Source of the DNA: Caprella mutica
Lineage: Eukaryota > Arthropoda > Malacostraca > Amphipoda > Caprellidae
Length of the DNA: 64,000 bases
Assembly: GCA_947561585.1 (NCBI GenBank)
Contig: CANNZV010001445.1
Coordinates: forward strand, 89,898 to 153,897
Direction: 5' to 3'
A program made the position numbers and the translations under genes. The notes under the pieces are model-generated. The model worked only from the letters and a program-made list of their open reading frames with translations, had not been told where the DNA came from and ran no database searches. Below are positions 27,101 through 34,812 of the stretch, piece after piece. Within the stretch, counting starts at the first letter, position 1. Every line of letters begins with the position of its first letter.

Positions 27101-30100
27101 TCAAGGATATCAATTAATATAACAGTAAGCCTGTCCATGAGGTATCAAGGATACCAATTAATATAACGGTAAGCCTGTCCAAGAAGTATCAAGGATACCA
27201 ATTAATATAACAGTAAGCCTGTCCATGAGGTATCAAGGATACCAATTAATATAACAGTAAGCTTGTCCATGAGGTATCAAGGATACCAATTAATATAACG
27301 GTAAGCTTGTCCATGAGGTATCAAGGATACCAATTAATATAACAGTAAGCTTGTCCATGAGGTATCAAGGATACCAATTAATATAACGGTAAGCCTGTCC
27401 ATGAGGTATCAAGGATACCAATTGATATAACGGTAAGCTTGTCCATGAGGTATCAAGGATACCAATTAATATAACAGTAAGCCTGTCCATGAGGTATCAA
27501 GGATACCAATTGATATAACGGTAAGCTTGTCCATGAGGTATCAAGGATACCAATTAATATACCAGTAAGCTTGTCCATGAGGTATCAAGGATACCAATTA
27601 ATATAACAGTAAGCTTGTCCATGAGGTATCAAGGATACCAATTAATATAACGGTAAGCTTGTCCATCAGGTATCAAGGATACCAATTAATATAACAGTAA
27701 GCTTGTCCATGAGGTATCAAGGATACCAATTACTATAACAGTAAGCTTGTCCATGAGGTATCAAGGATACCAATTAATATAACAGTAAGCCTGTCCATGA
27801 GGTATCAAGGATACCAATTGATATAACGGTAAGCTTGTCCATGAGGTATCAAGGATACCAATTAATATACCAGTAAGCTTGTCCATGAGGTATCAAGGAT
27901 ACCAATTAATATAACAGTAAGCTTGTCCATGAGGTATCAAGGATACCAATTAATATAACGGTAAGCTTGTCCATCAGGTATCAAGGATACCAATTAATAT
28001 AACAGTAAGCTTGTCCATGAGGTATCAAGGATACCAATTACTATAACAGTAAGCTTGTCCATCAGGTATCAAGGATACCAATTAATATAACGGTAAGCCT
28101 GTCCATGAGGTATCAAGGATACCAATTGATATAACGGTAAGCTTGTCCATGAGGTATCAAGGATACCAATTAATATACCAGTAAGCTTGTCCATGAGGTA
28201 TCAAGGATACCAATTAATATAACAGTAAGCTTGTCCATGAGGTATCAAGGATACCAATTAATATAACGGTAAGCTTGTCCATCAGGTATCAAGGATACCA
28301 ATTAATATAACAGTAAGCTTGTCCATGAGGTATCAAGGATACCAATTACTATAACAGTAAGCTTGTCCATCAGGTATCAAGGATACCAATTAATAAAACA
28401 GTAAGCCTGAGTACTACTTTCCTTTATGTTTTTTATATACTATTTTATTTTGAAATGAAGAAACCAACTCTTCTCCCTATCCTGAGTAATTCTGTCTAGT
28501 CTTACTAATCAATAGTCTCAGGTAGTCGATAAATACTATTGATCAAATGTATAAGAATGGATATATGTACGTTAACCCTCTATCCAATAAGAAGACATAT
28601 ATGGCCTCTTTGCTATGATGTATTTAGCGAGATTTTTGTTGAGATATTTCTCTTAAACGATCAGATGAACACATGTGTACGCTTTCATTAGTTAGAACAA
28701 AAGTGATTTTGTTATTGTTTACCATGCTTTCTTTGCCTATGTATTACAAGAATATAGAAAATTATTGTTAATTTCACGCTCAAATTAGTTCAAGTAATAA
28801 AGGGTTAAGCTTCATAATACCTATCATCCTATTCTGTGAAACTAAAATACGCTAAGTAGATGTTTTGAAAATGGATAGAGTCTTTTCTAAGCAACAGATC
28901 TGAAAATGATATTAGCTGTTGTTATAGTCATTCATTTATTTCTCACTTACTTCTCATAATAATTGAGTATTCAAATGTAGAAATGGTTGATAATATCTTC
29001 ATCTACAATAAAATAGCATATTGTAACCGTGGTCCATTCAAAATTTGTATCTATTGAATCATTCACACTAATTGGATGTGATCGACTGTACAAAAGCATG
29101 GAACAGCTGTACAGCTTGAAGAAGTAACTGTACAGCTACAAGTTACTGTACAGCTACAAGTAACTGTGCAGCTACAAGTTACTGTACAGCTACAAGTTAC
29201 TGTACAGCTACAAGTTACTGTACAGCTACAAGTTACTGTACAGCTACAAGTTACTGTACAGCTACAAGTTACTGTGCAGCTACAAGTTACTGTACAGCTA
29301 CAAGTTACTGTACAGCTACAAGTTACTGTACAGCTACAAGTTACTGTACAGCTACAAGTTACTGTACAGCTACAAGTTACTGTACAGCTTGAAGAAGTTA
29401 CTGTACAGCTACAAGTTACTGTACAGCTACAAGTTACTGTACAGCTACAAGTTACTGTACAGCTACAAGTTACTGTACAGCTACAAGTTACTGTACAGCT
29501 ACAAGTTACTGTACAGTCTCAAATATCTAAGAGACAAAGCCTGTTCAGACTTCGGAACATTTCTGCATACTTGAAATAGATTCAATGCTTGATCTTAGTT
29601 AGTAGGACACTTTGACTTGACTGTTAACTATTAATACTATTACTTTGACTTGACTATTAACTATTAATACTATTACTTTGACTTGACTATTAAGTATTAA
29701 TACTATTACTTTGACTTGACTATTAACTATTAATACTATTACTTTGACTTGACTATTAAGTATTAATACTATTACTTTGACTTGACTATTAACTATTAAT
29801 ACTATTACTTTGACTTGACTGTTAAGTATTAATACTATTACTTTGACTTGACTATTAACTATTAATACTATTACTTTGACTTGACTATTAAGTATTAATA
29901 CTATTACTTTGACTTGACTATTAACTATTAATACTATTACTTTGACTTGACTATTAACTATTAATACTATTACTTTGACTTGACTGTTAAGTATTAATAC
30001 TATTACTTTGACTTGACTATTAACTATTAATACTATTACTTTGACTTGACTATTAAGTATTAATACTATTACTTTGACTTGACTGTTAAGTATTAATACT

Positions 30101-32048
30101 ATTACTTTGACTTGACTGTTAAGTATTAATACTATTACTTTGACTTGACTATTAACTATTAATACTATTACTTTGACTTGACTATTAAGTATTAATACTA
30201 TTACTTTGACTTGACTGTTAAGTATTAATACTATTACTTTGACTTGACTATTAACTATTAATACTATTACTTTGACTTGACTATTAACTATTAATACTAT
30301 TACTTTGACTTGACTATTAACTATTAATACTATTACTTTGACTTGACTATTAACTATTAATACTATTACTTTGACTTGACTATTAACTATTAATACTATT
30401 ACTTTGACTTGACTATTAACTATTAATACTATTACTTTGACTTGACTATTAACTATTAATACTATTACTTTGACTTGACTATTAACTATTAATACTATTA
30501 CTTTGACTTGACTATTAACTATTAATACTATTACTTTGACTTGACTATTAACTATTAATACTATTACTTTGACTTGACTATTAACTATTAATACTATTAC
30601 TTTGACTTGACTATTAACTATTAATACTATTACTTTGACTTGACTGTTAAGTAATAATACTATTACTTTGACTTGACTGTTAACTATTAATACTATTACT
30701 TTGACTTGACTATTAAGTATTAATACTATTACTTTGACTTGACTATTAACTATTAATACTATTACTTTGACTTGACTATTAAGTATTAATACTATTACTT
30801 TGACTTGACTATTAACTATTAATACTATTACTTTGACTTGACTGTTGACTATTAATACTATTACTTCGGTTTAACTATTAATACTATTACTTCGGTTTAA
30901 CTATTAATACTATTACTTCGGTTTAACTATTAATACTATTACTTTGACTTGACTTTTAACTATTAATACTATTACTTCGGTTTAACTATTAATACTATTA
31001 CTTCGGTTTAACTATTAATACTATTACTTCGGTTTAACTATTAATGCTATTACTTCGGTTTAACTATTAATACTATTACTTCGGTTTAACTATTAATACT
31101 ATTACTTCGGTTTAACTATTAATGCTATTACTTCGGTTTAACTATTAATACTATTACTTCGGTTTAACTATTAATACTATTACTTCGGTTTAACTATTAA
31201 TACTATTACTTCGGTTTAACTATTAATACTATTACTTCGGTTTAACTATTAATACTATTACTTCGGTTTAACTATTAATACTATTACTTTGGTTTAACTA
31301 TTAATACTATTACTTCGGTTTAACTATTAATACTATTACTTCGGTTTAACTATTAATACTATTACTTCGGTTTAACTATTAATGCTATTACTTACTTGTG
31401 TATTCCTAGTTTGTTATACACTATACACTAATTACTATTTCAAACGAAGCGTTTTATTCAACTAAAAAGCAAAATGAAAAAAAAAATCATAATCTAAACG
31501 GACACACAAAACGCATACGTTTATTTAGTCATAGCGTGTTTTCATGCATCATTTTCTTTGCTGCGGCTTGAGAAAAACGCCCGTGTGAAATGGACCTAAT
31601 TTTCTGCTATAAGTTTAAATAAATGTTTAAAACAGTAAACTGTACTAACAATAGTAACTATTGTAATTTGCATAATACATAGTGTTATAATAAATGCATA
31701 ATCAATTAAATAATTCAAAAATAATCTAAAAAGTGTGCTCAATATCGCTCTTCAAATGAATATTTAATAAGTACATATAACGTCTAGCAAGCAAATTGCC
31801 AGTTATAACAGAAGTACATTTCAAGTAACTTTTCAAATCAGTAATCAAAATCACCATGCATCTTCCGACTGTCTCACTTGAGTCTCAAGAACATTTATCT
31901 CTACAGCAGGTAGCTACTATAGTCCCAAAGTTACAAGTCCGACACTTACCTGTCTCTCAAGACGTTCGGCTTTGAGTTCTTTGCGCCGTCGGGCGATGTC
32001 TTGCCTGTTTTTCGAATGGCGCATGAAGTGTCCCAAAACACCCGCCAT
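9163..32048 (-). CDS. Calmodulin-like EF-hand protein, six exons, complete (246 aa)
   Basis: Coding exons in reading order: 32048-31950, 15869-15681, 12433-12298, 11119-10984, 10365-10217 and 9194-9163. Phases join without error and sum to 741 nt. Residues 1-96 form a basic leader rich in Arg/Lys, then Pro/Gly/Lys. Residues 97-246 align with calmodulin throughout. EF1 loop 117-128 ([12 protein letters not shown]) has every calcium ligand. EF2 153-164 ([12 protein letters not shown]) lacks acidic residues at positions 1 and 3. EF3 190-201 ([12 protein letters not shown]) has Lys at position 3. EF4 226-237 ([12 protein letters not shown]) has Ser at 1 and 3. Calmodulin itself is 149 aa with four good loops, so this is a divergent calmodulin-like sensor with an added leader. 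From memory it resembles the insect class that includes Drosophila CG11638, but I am unsure of orthology. Targets are unknown. No signal peptide or membrane segment is visible. The gene spans 22.9 kb, mostly repeat-filled intron. Confidence 0.9.
9371..9395. repeat. (AT)n microsatellite
   Basis: About twelve uninterrupted AT dinucleotides in the last intron of the calmodulin-like gene. Confidence 0.95.
9396..10216. other. Last intron of the calmodulin-like gene, nothing recognised
   Basis: Remaining part of the intron 9195-10216. It holds one slightly GC-richer patch (9595-9760) with no frame or motif that I can name. Confidence 0.4.
10217..10365 (-). CDS. Calmodulin-like gene, exon 5 (EF-hand 3 and most of 4)
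   Basis: The acceptor ends CCATTCACAG and the donor is GACG|GTACGT. It encodes [20 protein letters not shown], then [20 protein letters not shown] and SGDGRVNYD, aligning base for base in length with calmodulin. Confidence 0.92.
10432..10800. repeat. ~55-bp array of ACAATATTGTAACAACATT
   Basis: GATTCCTACAATATTGTAAC recurs at 10498, 10553 and later with a 55-bp period, built from 9-10-bp sub-units (CAATATTGT, AACAACATT, GCTACAACAT). It decays towards 10800. Lies in intron 10366-10983. Confidence 0.85.
10880..10984 (-). repeat. Tandem copies of the exon 4 splice donor
   Basis: In the gene's sense, the true donor AAGTGAGTTACAG is followed in the intron by two further copies, TAGTGAGTTACAG and TAGTGAGTTACA, about 33-38 bp apart with the linker TCACAGTTAGC. 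Three GTGAGT sites therefore sit in a row. Confidence 0.8.
10984..11119 (-). CDS. Calmodulin-like gene, exon 4 (EF-hand 2 and linker)
   Basis: The acceptor ends CCTGTACAG and the donor is CAA|GTGAGT. It encodes [20 protein letters not shown], then [20 protein letters not shown] and LKEAFK. The donor sequence is repeated in tandem in the following intron (see 10880-10984). Confidence 0.92.
11195..11315. repeat. CCTGGGATATTCC unit, second locus
   Basis: Two or three copies (TTGGGATATTCCTTTGTTAT and CCCAGGAATAATCCTGCTGG) of the family seen at 8028-8305 and 24300-24715, in intron 11120-12297. Confidence 0.75.
11528..11725. repeat. 44-bp array (CAAATTCGTATCAAGGATAC)
   Basis: GGATACTATATCCACAATAT recurs at 11587, 11631 and 11675, exactly 44 bp apart, with diverged copies at both edges. 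Intronic. Confidence 0.9.
11726..12297. other. Intron of the calmodulin-like gene, nothing recognised
   Basis: AT-rich intron sequence up to the exon 3 donor. No further repeat or exon recognised. Confidence 0.4.
12298..12433 (-). CDS. Calmodulin-like gene, exon 3 (EF-hand 1)
   Basis: The acceptor ends TTTTACAG and the donor is CCG|GTGAGT. It encodes [20 protein letters not shown], the canonical loop [12 protein letters not shown], and [13 protein letters not shown]. It ends with one base of the next codon. This is the best conserved part against calmodulin. Confidence 0.92.
12434..13150. other. Intron with short irregular repeats
   Basis: At 12470-12535 there are three or four imperfect copies of CTCCTCTATAATGAAC. 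At 12640-12880 there is a loose AATGAATATTAAT repeat. No exon seen. Confidence 0.5.
13150..13575. repeat. TTTTTGTATACAT minisatellite
   Basis: About 28 copies of a 13-18-bp unit containing the palindrome TGTATACA and a T-run of variable length. The T-run changes the frame from copy to copy, and all frames on both strands stay open, so the 115-161-residue open frames here are artefacts. Confidence 0.95.
13691..13785. mobile_element. MITE family A, single left arm
   Basis: Reads GGCTAAGTTCCGAGTTATCG then GACGGTTCAACATTTTCGAT. The matching right arm is missing. Confidence 0.65.
13786..15680. other. Intron 2 of the calmodulin-like gene
   Basis: Mostly AT-rich. At 14048-14090 TTAACTCCTAATGGGACATA resembles the end of the piggyBac-like element at 28576. 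At 15440-15640 there are four or five imperfect copies of TTTACCAAAGTGAAATTTAA. A GC-richer patch at 14860-14960 gave no convincing exon. Confidence 0.45.
15681..15869 (-). CDS. Calmodulin-like gene, exon 2 (leader, residues 34-96)
   Basis: The acceptor reads TTTTCTCCACAG and the donor CTG|GTATGT. The 63 codons are low-complexity and basic: [18 protein letters not shown], then [20 protein letters not shown]. Phase 0 at both ends, so it could be skipped without a frameshift. Confidence 0.85.
15870..17289. other. Intron 1 of the calmodulin-like gene, distal part
   Basis: AT-rich, with a 22-bp array at 16141-16225 (given separately) and short ATGATTAAAAACATAATAGA duplications at 17185-17235. 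The open frame at 16252-16452 has no support. Confidence 0.45.
16141..16225. repeat. 22-bp array (ACAAATCACACAAAATATAA)
   Basis: Four copies starting at 16143, 16165, 16187 and 16209. Confidence 0.9.
17290..17546. mobile_element. MITE family A, copy with expanded core
   Basis: The left arm is GGTGATTCGAATTATCGGAC then AGTTCTACATTTGCGATCAT; the right arm ends GGTCGATAACTCGGAACTTA. The core is longer than usual because GTATCCATGAT-type segments are repeated three times (17390-17445). Confidence 0.8.
17786..18668. repeat. 21-bp minisatellite (GTCGGTATAGTGGGAAATAT)
   Basis: About 42 copies of a 21-bp unit. Because 21 is divisible by three and the unit has no stop in several frames, three overlapping open frames of 307-349 codons appear (for example a GNIVGIV repeat). 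They are artefacts. Copies with AAAAATT in place of AAATATT cluster at 18530-18595, a sign of local copying. Confidence 0.97.
18824..19200. other. Intron, nothing recognised
   Basis: AT-rich intron sequence between two arrays. Confidence 0.35.
19215..19372. repeat. 19-bp array (GATAGTGTGTGTGGTGTGT)
   Basis: Eight copies with a 19-bp spacing (19228, 19247 and so on). Confidence 0.95.
19718..19922. repeat. 71-bp array, three copies
   Basis: ACAAATAATATTCCACTAGG starts at 19718, 19789 and 19860. The second and third copies are closer to each other than to the first. Confidence 0.93.
20196..20402. mobile_element. MITE family A, well-preserved copy
   Basis: Starts TAGGGTAAGTTACGAATCAT and ends AATTCGCAACTTACCCTA. 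The TA at each edge fits a TA target duplication, as made by Tc1/mariner-type transposases. The arms carry TTTCACATTTTCGGTCATAT and its inverse; the centre is TTGGTATCACTGATACCTGC with its inverse. No coding capacity. It serves as reference copy for the family. Confidence 0.85.
20403..21978. other. Intron with a possible old element
   Basis: TTTA-type microsatellites (TTATTTATTTATTT) at 20907 and 21132 bracket a somewhat GC-richer segment. At 21350-21400 GATGACCCGTTATTTTTAAC is followed by GGGAAAGTACGCTAGTGTT. This looks like debris of an old element, but I cannot name it. Confidence 0.35.
21979..22181. mobile_element. MITE family A copy (GGTCAG subfamily)
   Basis: Arms are GTTACAAATTATCGGTCAGT then TTCACATCTTCGGTCATATA, with the inverse at 22130-22180. 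The core is GGTATCCATGATACCTTCAG. Confidence 0.82.
22206..22366. mobile_element. MITE family B (TAGGGTTGTGACAATATGC ends)
   Basis: Starts TAAGGTTGTGACAATATGCT and ends GCATATTGTCACAACCCTA. Flanks ATTAATAG and ATCATTAT agree at 5 of 8 positions, weakly supporting an 8-bp duplication. The inner half carries TTCTACACCAGCGGTATAGA and ATTCGATACCATTTCATTTC. Other copies: 33385-33552 (inverted) and 36659-36832. Confidence 0.8.
22601..22747. mobile_element. MITE family A, short copy without core
   Basis: TAGGGTAAGTTACGAGTTAT to GATAACTCGGAACTTACCCTA-like end, with TA at both edges. The GGTATCC core is deleted, which shows that the core is dispensable for the termini. Confidence 0.85.
22748..23285. 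other. Intron, nothing recognised
   Basis: AT-rich intron sequence with no exon, repeat or RNA seen. Confidence 0.35.
23286..23765. repeat. piggyBac-like MITE relic with 28-bp array (CACATGTGTACTCTTTCATA)
   Basis: 23291-23390 (TTAACCTTTTATACATCAAG, CGACATATATGTCC, TTAAACGATCTGATATACTC) matches the interior of the TTAA-flanked element at 28576. From 23387 a 28-bp unit containing ACATGTGTACTCTTTCATAT repeats about 13 times. The element holds this motif once (near 28670), so the array grew from it. No intact right end. Confidence 0.82.
23766..24299. other. Intron, nothing recognised
   Basis: AT-rich intron sequence. The open frame at 23736-23948 has no support. Confidence 0.35.
24300..24720. 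repeat. 42/43-bp array (CCCAGGAATAATTCTTGCC), third locus
   Basis: CCAGGAATAATTC starts at 24311, 24353, 24395, then 24438, about eight copies with GGTAACATCTTGTACCTAAT between them. The last copies regain CTGGGATATTCCCTTAATAT, linking this array to the 8.0-kb and 11.2-kb loci. Confidence 0.9.
24957..25176. mobile_element. MITE family A copy
   Basis: TAGGGTCAGTTCTGAATTAT to TTAACTCGGAACTCACCCT. The core holds the full palindrome around CTGCAG (TGATACCTGCAGGTATCA). Confidence 0.85.
25305..25692. repeat. 14-bp array (GTGTGGGTAAAATG)
   Basis: About 27 copies of a 14-bp unit with GTGGATAAAATG and GTGAGTAAAATG variants. Two near-identical blocks (about 25330-25465 and 25490-25630), each closed by ATGTGTGCTGGTAAAAAATG, show a larger duplication. 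The minus-strand open frames of 160 and 192 codons are repeat translation. Confidence 0.93.
26111..26225. repeat. ~40-bp triplication of the MITE A core
   Basis: Three copies of ACTCGTAATT plus GGTATCCATGATACCTG, starting at 26111, 26151 and 26192. Confidence 0.85.
26226..26810. repeat. Dispersed repeat, second copy of 6531-7390 type
   Basis: AACTCATAGAAAATGAATTG, ATTATATAATAGCTTCAAGT and CATGTTTCGC at 26276-26340 match 7044-7110. The remaining part is diverged and AT-rich. Confidence 0.5.
26825..28408. repeat. 44-bp satellite from the MITE A core, with 308-bp higher-order repeat
   Basis: About 36 copies of a 44-bp unit holding CCATGAGGTATCAAGGATAC and CAATTAATATAACAGTAAGC. The unit is half of the MITE A core palindrome. 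Marker variant ATTAATATACCAG occurs at 27553, 27861 and 28169, exactly 308 bp (seven units) apart, with the same order of companion variants (CATCAGG, ATTACTATAAC, ATTGATATAAC) each time. Confidence 0.95.
28576..28804. mobile_element. piggyBac-like MITE flanked by TTAA
   Basis: TTAA at 28572-28575 and 28805-28808 bounds a 229-bp segment with inverted ends CCCTCTATCCAATA and TAATAAAGGG. TTAA duplication with CCCT-type ends is the hallmark of piggyBac-family elements. No transposase frame. Its interior recurs at 23286-23765. Confidence 0.7.
28809..29108. other. Intron, nothing recognised
   Basis: AT-rich intron sequence. Confidence 0.35.
29109..29518. repeat. 18-bp array (CTGTACAGCTACAAGTTA)
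   Basis: About 22 copies. The variant GCTTGAAGAAG interrupts twice (near 29115 and 29388), about 273 bp apart, suggesting a duplicated block. The open frame (QLQVTV repeat) is an artefact. Confidence 0.95.
29604..30865. repeat. 33-bp array (TACTTTGACTTGACTATTAA)
   Basis: About 38 copies. Two versions, ending TTAACTATT or TTAAGTATT, alternate in the outer parts, while a pure TTAACTATT run fills 30240-30640, indicating recent local spread. Confidence 0.96.
30861..31392. repeat. 26-bp array derived from the 33-bp array (TTACTTCGGTTTAACTATTA)
   Basis: About 20 copies with a 26-bp period, beginning directly at the end of the 33-bp array. One relic 33-bp unit (CTTTGACTTGACTTTTAACT) is embedded at about 30940. 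The unit equals the 33-mer with 7 bp lost and TTGACTTGAC replaced by TCGGT. Confidence 0.95.
31393..31949. other. Intron 1 proximal part, nothing recognised
   Basis: AT-rich sequence leading to the exon 1 donor. 31440-31610 has GAAGCGTTTT and AAACGC motifs in both orientations and could be a decayed fold-back, but I cannot define its ends. Confidence 0.35.
31950..32048 (-). CDS. Calmodulin-like gene, exon 1 (start codon, residues 1-33)
   Basis: ATG is the complement of 32046-32048. The exon reads [20 protein letters not shown] and on to ERLERQ, 33 codons, phase 0, then donor CAG|GTAAGT. The frame upstream is open for about 110 nt before a stop but has no other ATG, so this is the first possible start. 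The start context is TATAATGG. Confidence 0.85.
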
Positions 32049-32089
32049 TATAAGGTGACTTCGCTTGATTAGTTGATACGTGTTGTTAT

Positions 32090-32650
32090 GTGATTGTTTG
32101 GGCTTGAAGAGCTTGCTGAGAGCAGGCTGTTGATTGGTCGATACGTGTTGTTATGTGATTGATGTAGCTTGAAGAGCTTGCTGAGAGCAGGCTGTTGATT
32201 GGTCGATACGTGTTGTTATGTGATTGGTGAGCTTGAAGAGCTTGCTGAGAGCAGGCTGTTGATTGGTCAATACGTGTTGTTATGTGATTGGTGAGCTTGA
32301 AGAGCTTGCTGTGAGCAGGCTGTTGATTGGTCGATACGTGTTGTTATGTGGTTGGTGGAACTTGAGAGCTTGCTGAGAGCAGGCTGTTGATTGGTCGATA
32401 CGTGTTGTTATGTGATTGGCTGAGCTTGAAGAGCTTGCTGAGAGCAGGCTGTTGATTGGTCAACACGTGTTGTCTTTTAATTGGCTGAGCTGAGAGCACG
32501 CTGTTGATTTGTCGATACGTGTTGTCTTGTAATTGGCTGAGCTTGCTGAGAGCAGGCTGTTGATTGGTCGATACGTGTTGTCTTGTAATTGGCTGAGCTT
32601 GCTGAGAGCAGGCTGTTGATTGGTTTATACGAGTTTGTAAGTGATTGGCT
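32090..32650 (-). promoter_or_regulatory. CCAAT-rich tandem array upstream of the calmodulin-like start
   Basis: Nine or so copies of a 54-65-bp unit (GAGAGCAGGCTGTTGATTGG, then TCGATACGTGTTGTTATGTG and ATTGG). In the sense of the gene each unit offers up to two CCAAT pentamers in the same orientation, about fifteen in total, plus ACACGTAT elements; one copy makes a perfect CACGTG E-box at 32464-32469. It begins about 40 bp before the ATG, so it is 5' UTR, promoter, or both. The repeat is direct observation; a role in transcription (CCAAT is the NF-Y site) is inference. Confidence 0.6.
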
Positions 32651-33384
32651 GATCTATAGTTTGCTCATATTGGCTCATATAAGCTGCTTTATGATTAGTC
32701 GAAATAAAATATACATAAATTTGTCCGGCTAGCAAGATTTTGCCGAATGTAAGCTAACGATATGTTAGGATACTTTATTTGTGGGTAGTTCTGACGAAAA
32801 ACCTTCTTGATATGTGTAAGCGCTATATAATATAGGAATTTGTCACAGGTTTTCGATTTGTTATTATGAACTTATGATATTGTGAATATTAATATTCGTA
32901 TTCGTTTGCAGAAAAGTAGCAACTTTTGCTTTTTTCTTCGTTTTGTAGTGATTTATTATACGATAATTAGCTGTAAAACAGTTTCAATGTGGTTTTTCGA
33001 ACAGAAGGTCTTGCCGTTGATTTCTATCTTTCTCCATTTATCAACAGTAATGAGATGGCATGGTTCTTGAGAGGCTATCTTTTTAATGTACTGATGGTAT
33101 AAGCACAAATAAGCATTATTTAATTAATATTAGCATAAATGAAAACATCTACATACTGAAAGAAATTTTAGAGTTATCGATAATCAGAAGAATCATCTTA
33201 AATTGAGAATATACATATAAATATATTTTTTATATTTTTTTATTGTAGTGCAATACACGATATCATACTATAAAATATTTATAATCTAATATAGAGGAGT
33301 GAGAGAGAAATTGCACGACGCTTTCAGTCATAAAATACAATTGACATGTTTTATTGAAATCTTAAGCCTTTCATAAGAAATTAT
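32651..33384. other. Intergenic, nothing recognised
   Basis: AT-rich sequence upstream of the calmodulin-like gene. The 62-codon frame at 32882-33070 has no support. Confidence 0.35.
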
Positions 33385-33552
33385 ATGACAATATGCTTTT
33401 TAAAATCATAGATCTTAAGAATATCACAGACGAAATGAAATGGTATCGAATACTATATACCACTGGTGTAGAACCATTCAATAATCATTAATTCTCCCCG
33501 TCTATAATATTTTCAGGGTCTATCATTTTAAACGCATATTGTCACAACCCTA
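33385..33552. mobile_element. MITE family B copy (inverted relative to 22206)
   Basis: The left end is worn (TATGACAATATGCTTTTT); the right end CATATTGTCACAACCCTA is intact. The interior has GAAATGGTATCGAATACTAT and TCTACACC in reverse order compared with 22206-22366. Confidence 0.78.
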
Positions 33553-33940
33553 GTCATTCTACAGACATTCTGTTGTCATCAACATGTTACCTCAGGGTGG
33601 TGAAGGCTCTGTGAACCAATAATATGAGTTGGCAGAAGTTAATTAGGCTCTGTTGTCCCATGAACCAATCTAGAGTTCCTTCACAGGGTCCTATCACAGG
33701 CAGTTATTGGAGATAGTATCACCTTATTGAACATCTAGACCTAAAGGTACCAAGAGCAGCACAACAGTTTTAGCATTGTGTCAGTCGTGAGATTCAGTAA
33801 CGGCATAAAGTGTTCATTTTTCAATGGATTTTCTGTTAATAGTTTTAATTAATCATAACATATCATGCATTAGTTTGAAGGAACTTTATTATAGGTAGAA
33901 AAGGTTAATAAACAATGAAATGCATTCGAGTAATACAAAA
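33553..33940. other. Intergenic, nothing recognised
   Basis: Somewhat GC-richer between 33590 and 33780, with TGTGAACCAATAATATG and CCCATGAACCAATC as a loose duplication. No gene supported. Confidence 0.35.
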
Positions 33941-33944
33941 TTCA

Positions 33945-34812
33945 TGATTTTTGAGTTATGACGTTATTGAAATTAATGAGTGATTTTTGAGTTATGACGT
34001 TATTGAAATTAATGAGTGATTTTTGAGTTATGACGTTATTGAAATTAATGAGTGATTTTTGAGTTATGACGTTATTGAAATTAATGAGTGATCTTTGAGT
34101 TATGACGTTATTGAAATTAATGAGTGATTTTTGAGTTATGACGTTATTGAAATTAATGAGTGATTTTTGAGTTATGACGTTATTAAAATTAATGAGCGAT
34201 GTTTGAGTTATGACGTTATTGAAATTAATGAGCGATTTTTGAGTTATGACGTTATTGAAATTAATGAGTGATTTTTGAGTTATGACGTTATTGAAATTAA
34301 TGAGTGATTTTTGAGTTATGACGTTATTGAAATTAATGAGTGATTTTTGAGTTATGACGTTATTGAAATTAATGAGTGATTTTTGAGTAATGACGTTATT
34401 GAAATTAATGAGTGATTTTTGAGTTATGACGTTATTGAAATTAATGAGTGATTTTTGAGTTATGACGTTATTGAAATTAATGAGTGATTTTTGAGTTATG
34501 ACGTTATTGAAATTAATGAGCGATGTTTGAGTTATGACGTTATTGAAATTAATGAGCGATGTTTGAGTTATGACGTTATTGAAATTAATGAGCGATGTTT
34601 GAGTTATGACGTTATTGAAATTAATGAGTGATTTTTGAGTTATGACGTTATTGAAATTAATGAGCGATGTTTGAGTTATGACGTTATTGAAATTAATGAG
34701 CGATGTTTGAGTTATGACGTTATTGAAATTAATGAGCGATGTTTGAGTTATGACGTTATTGAAATTAATGAGCGATGTTTGAGTTATGACGTTATTGAAA
34801 TTAATGAGCGAA
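33945..34812. repeat. 36-bp array (TGAGTTATGACGTTATTGAA)
   Basis: About 24 copies with a 36-bp spacing (33961, 33997 and so on). Two versions, GTGATTTTTG and GCGATGTTTG, are grouped: the second dominates after 34520. The frame at 34635-34841 is repeat translation. Confidence 0.96.

Noticed and set aside
26825..28408. CRISPR array
   Set aside because: The repeats are contiguous with no unique spacers, the window is eukaryotic, and no cas gene is present. The same applies to every array here.
29166..29579. QLQVTV repeat frame
   Set aside because: An 18-bp intronic array translation.
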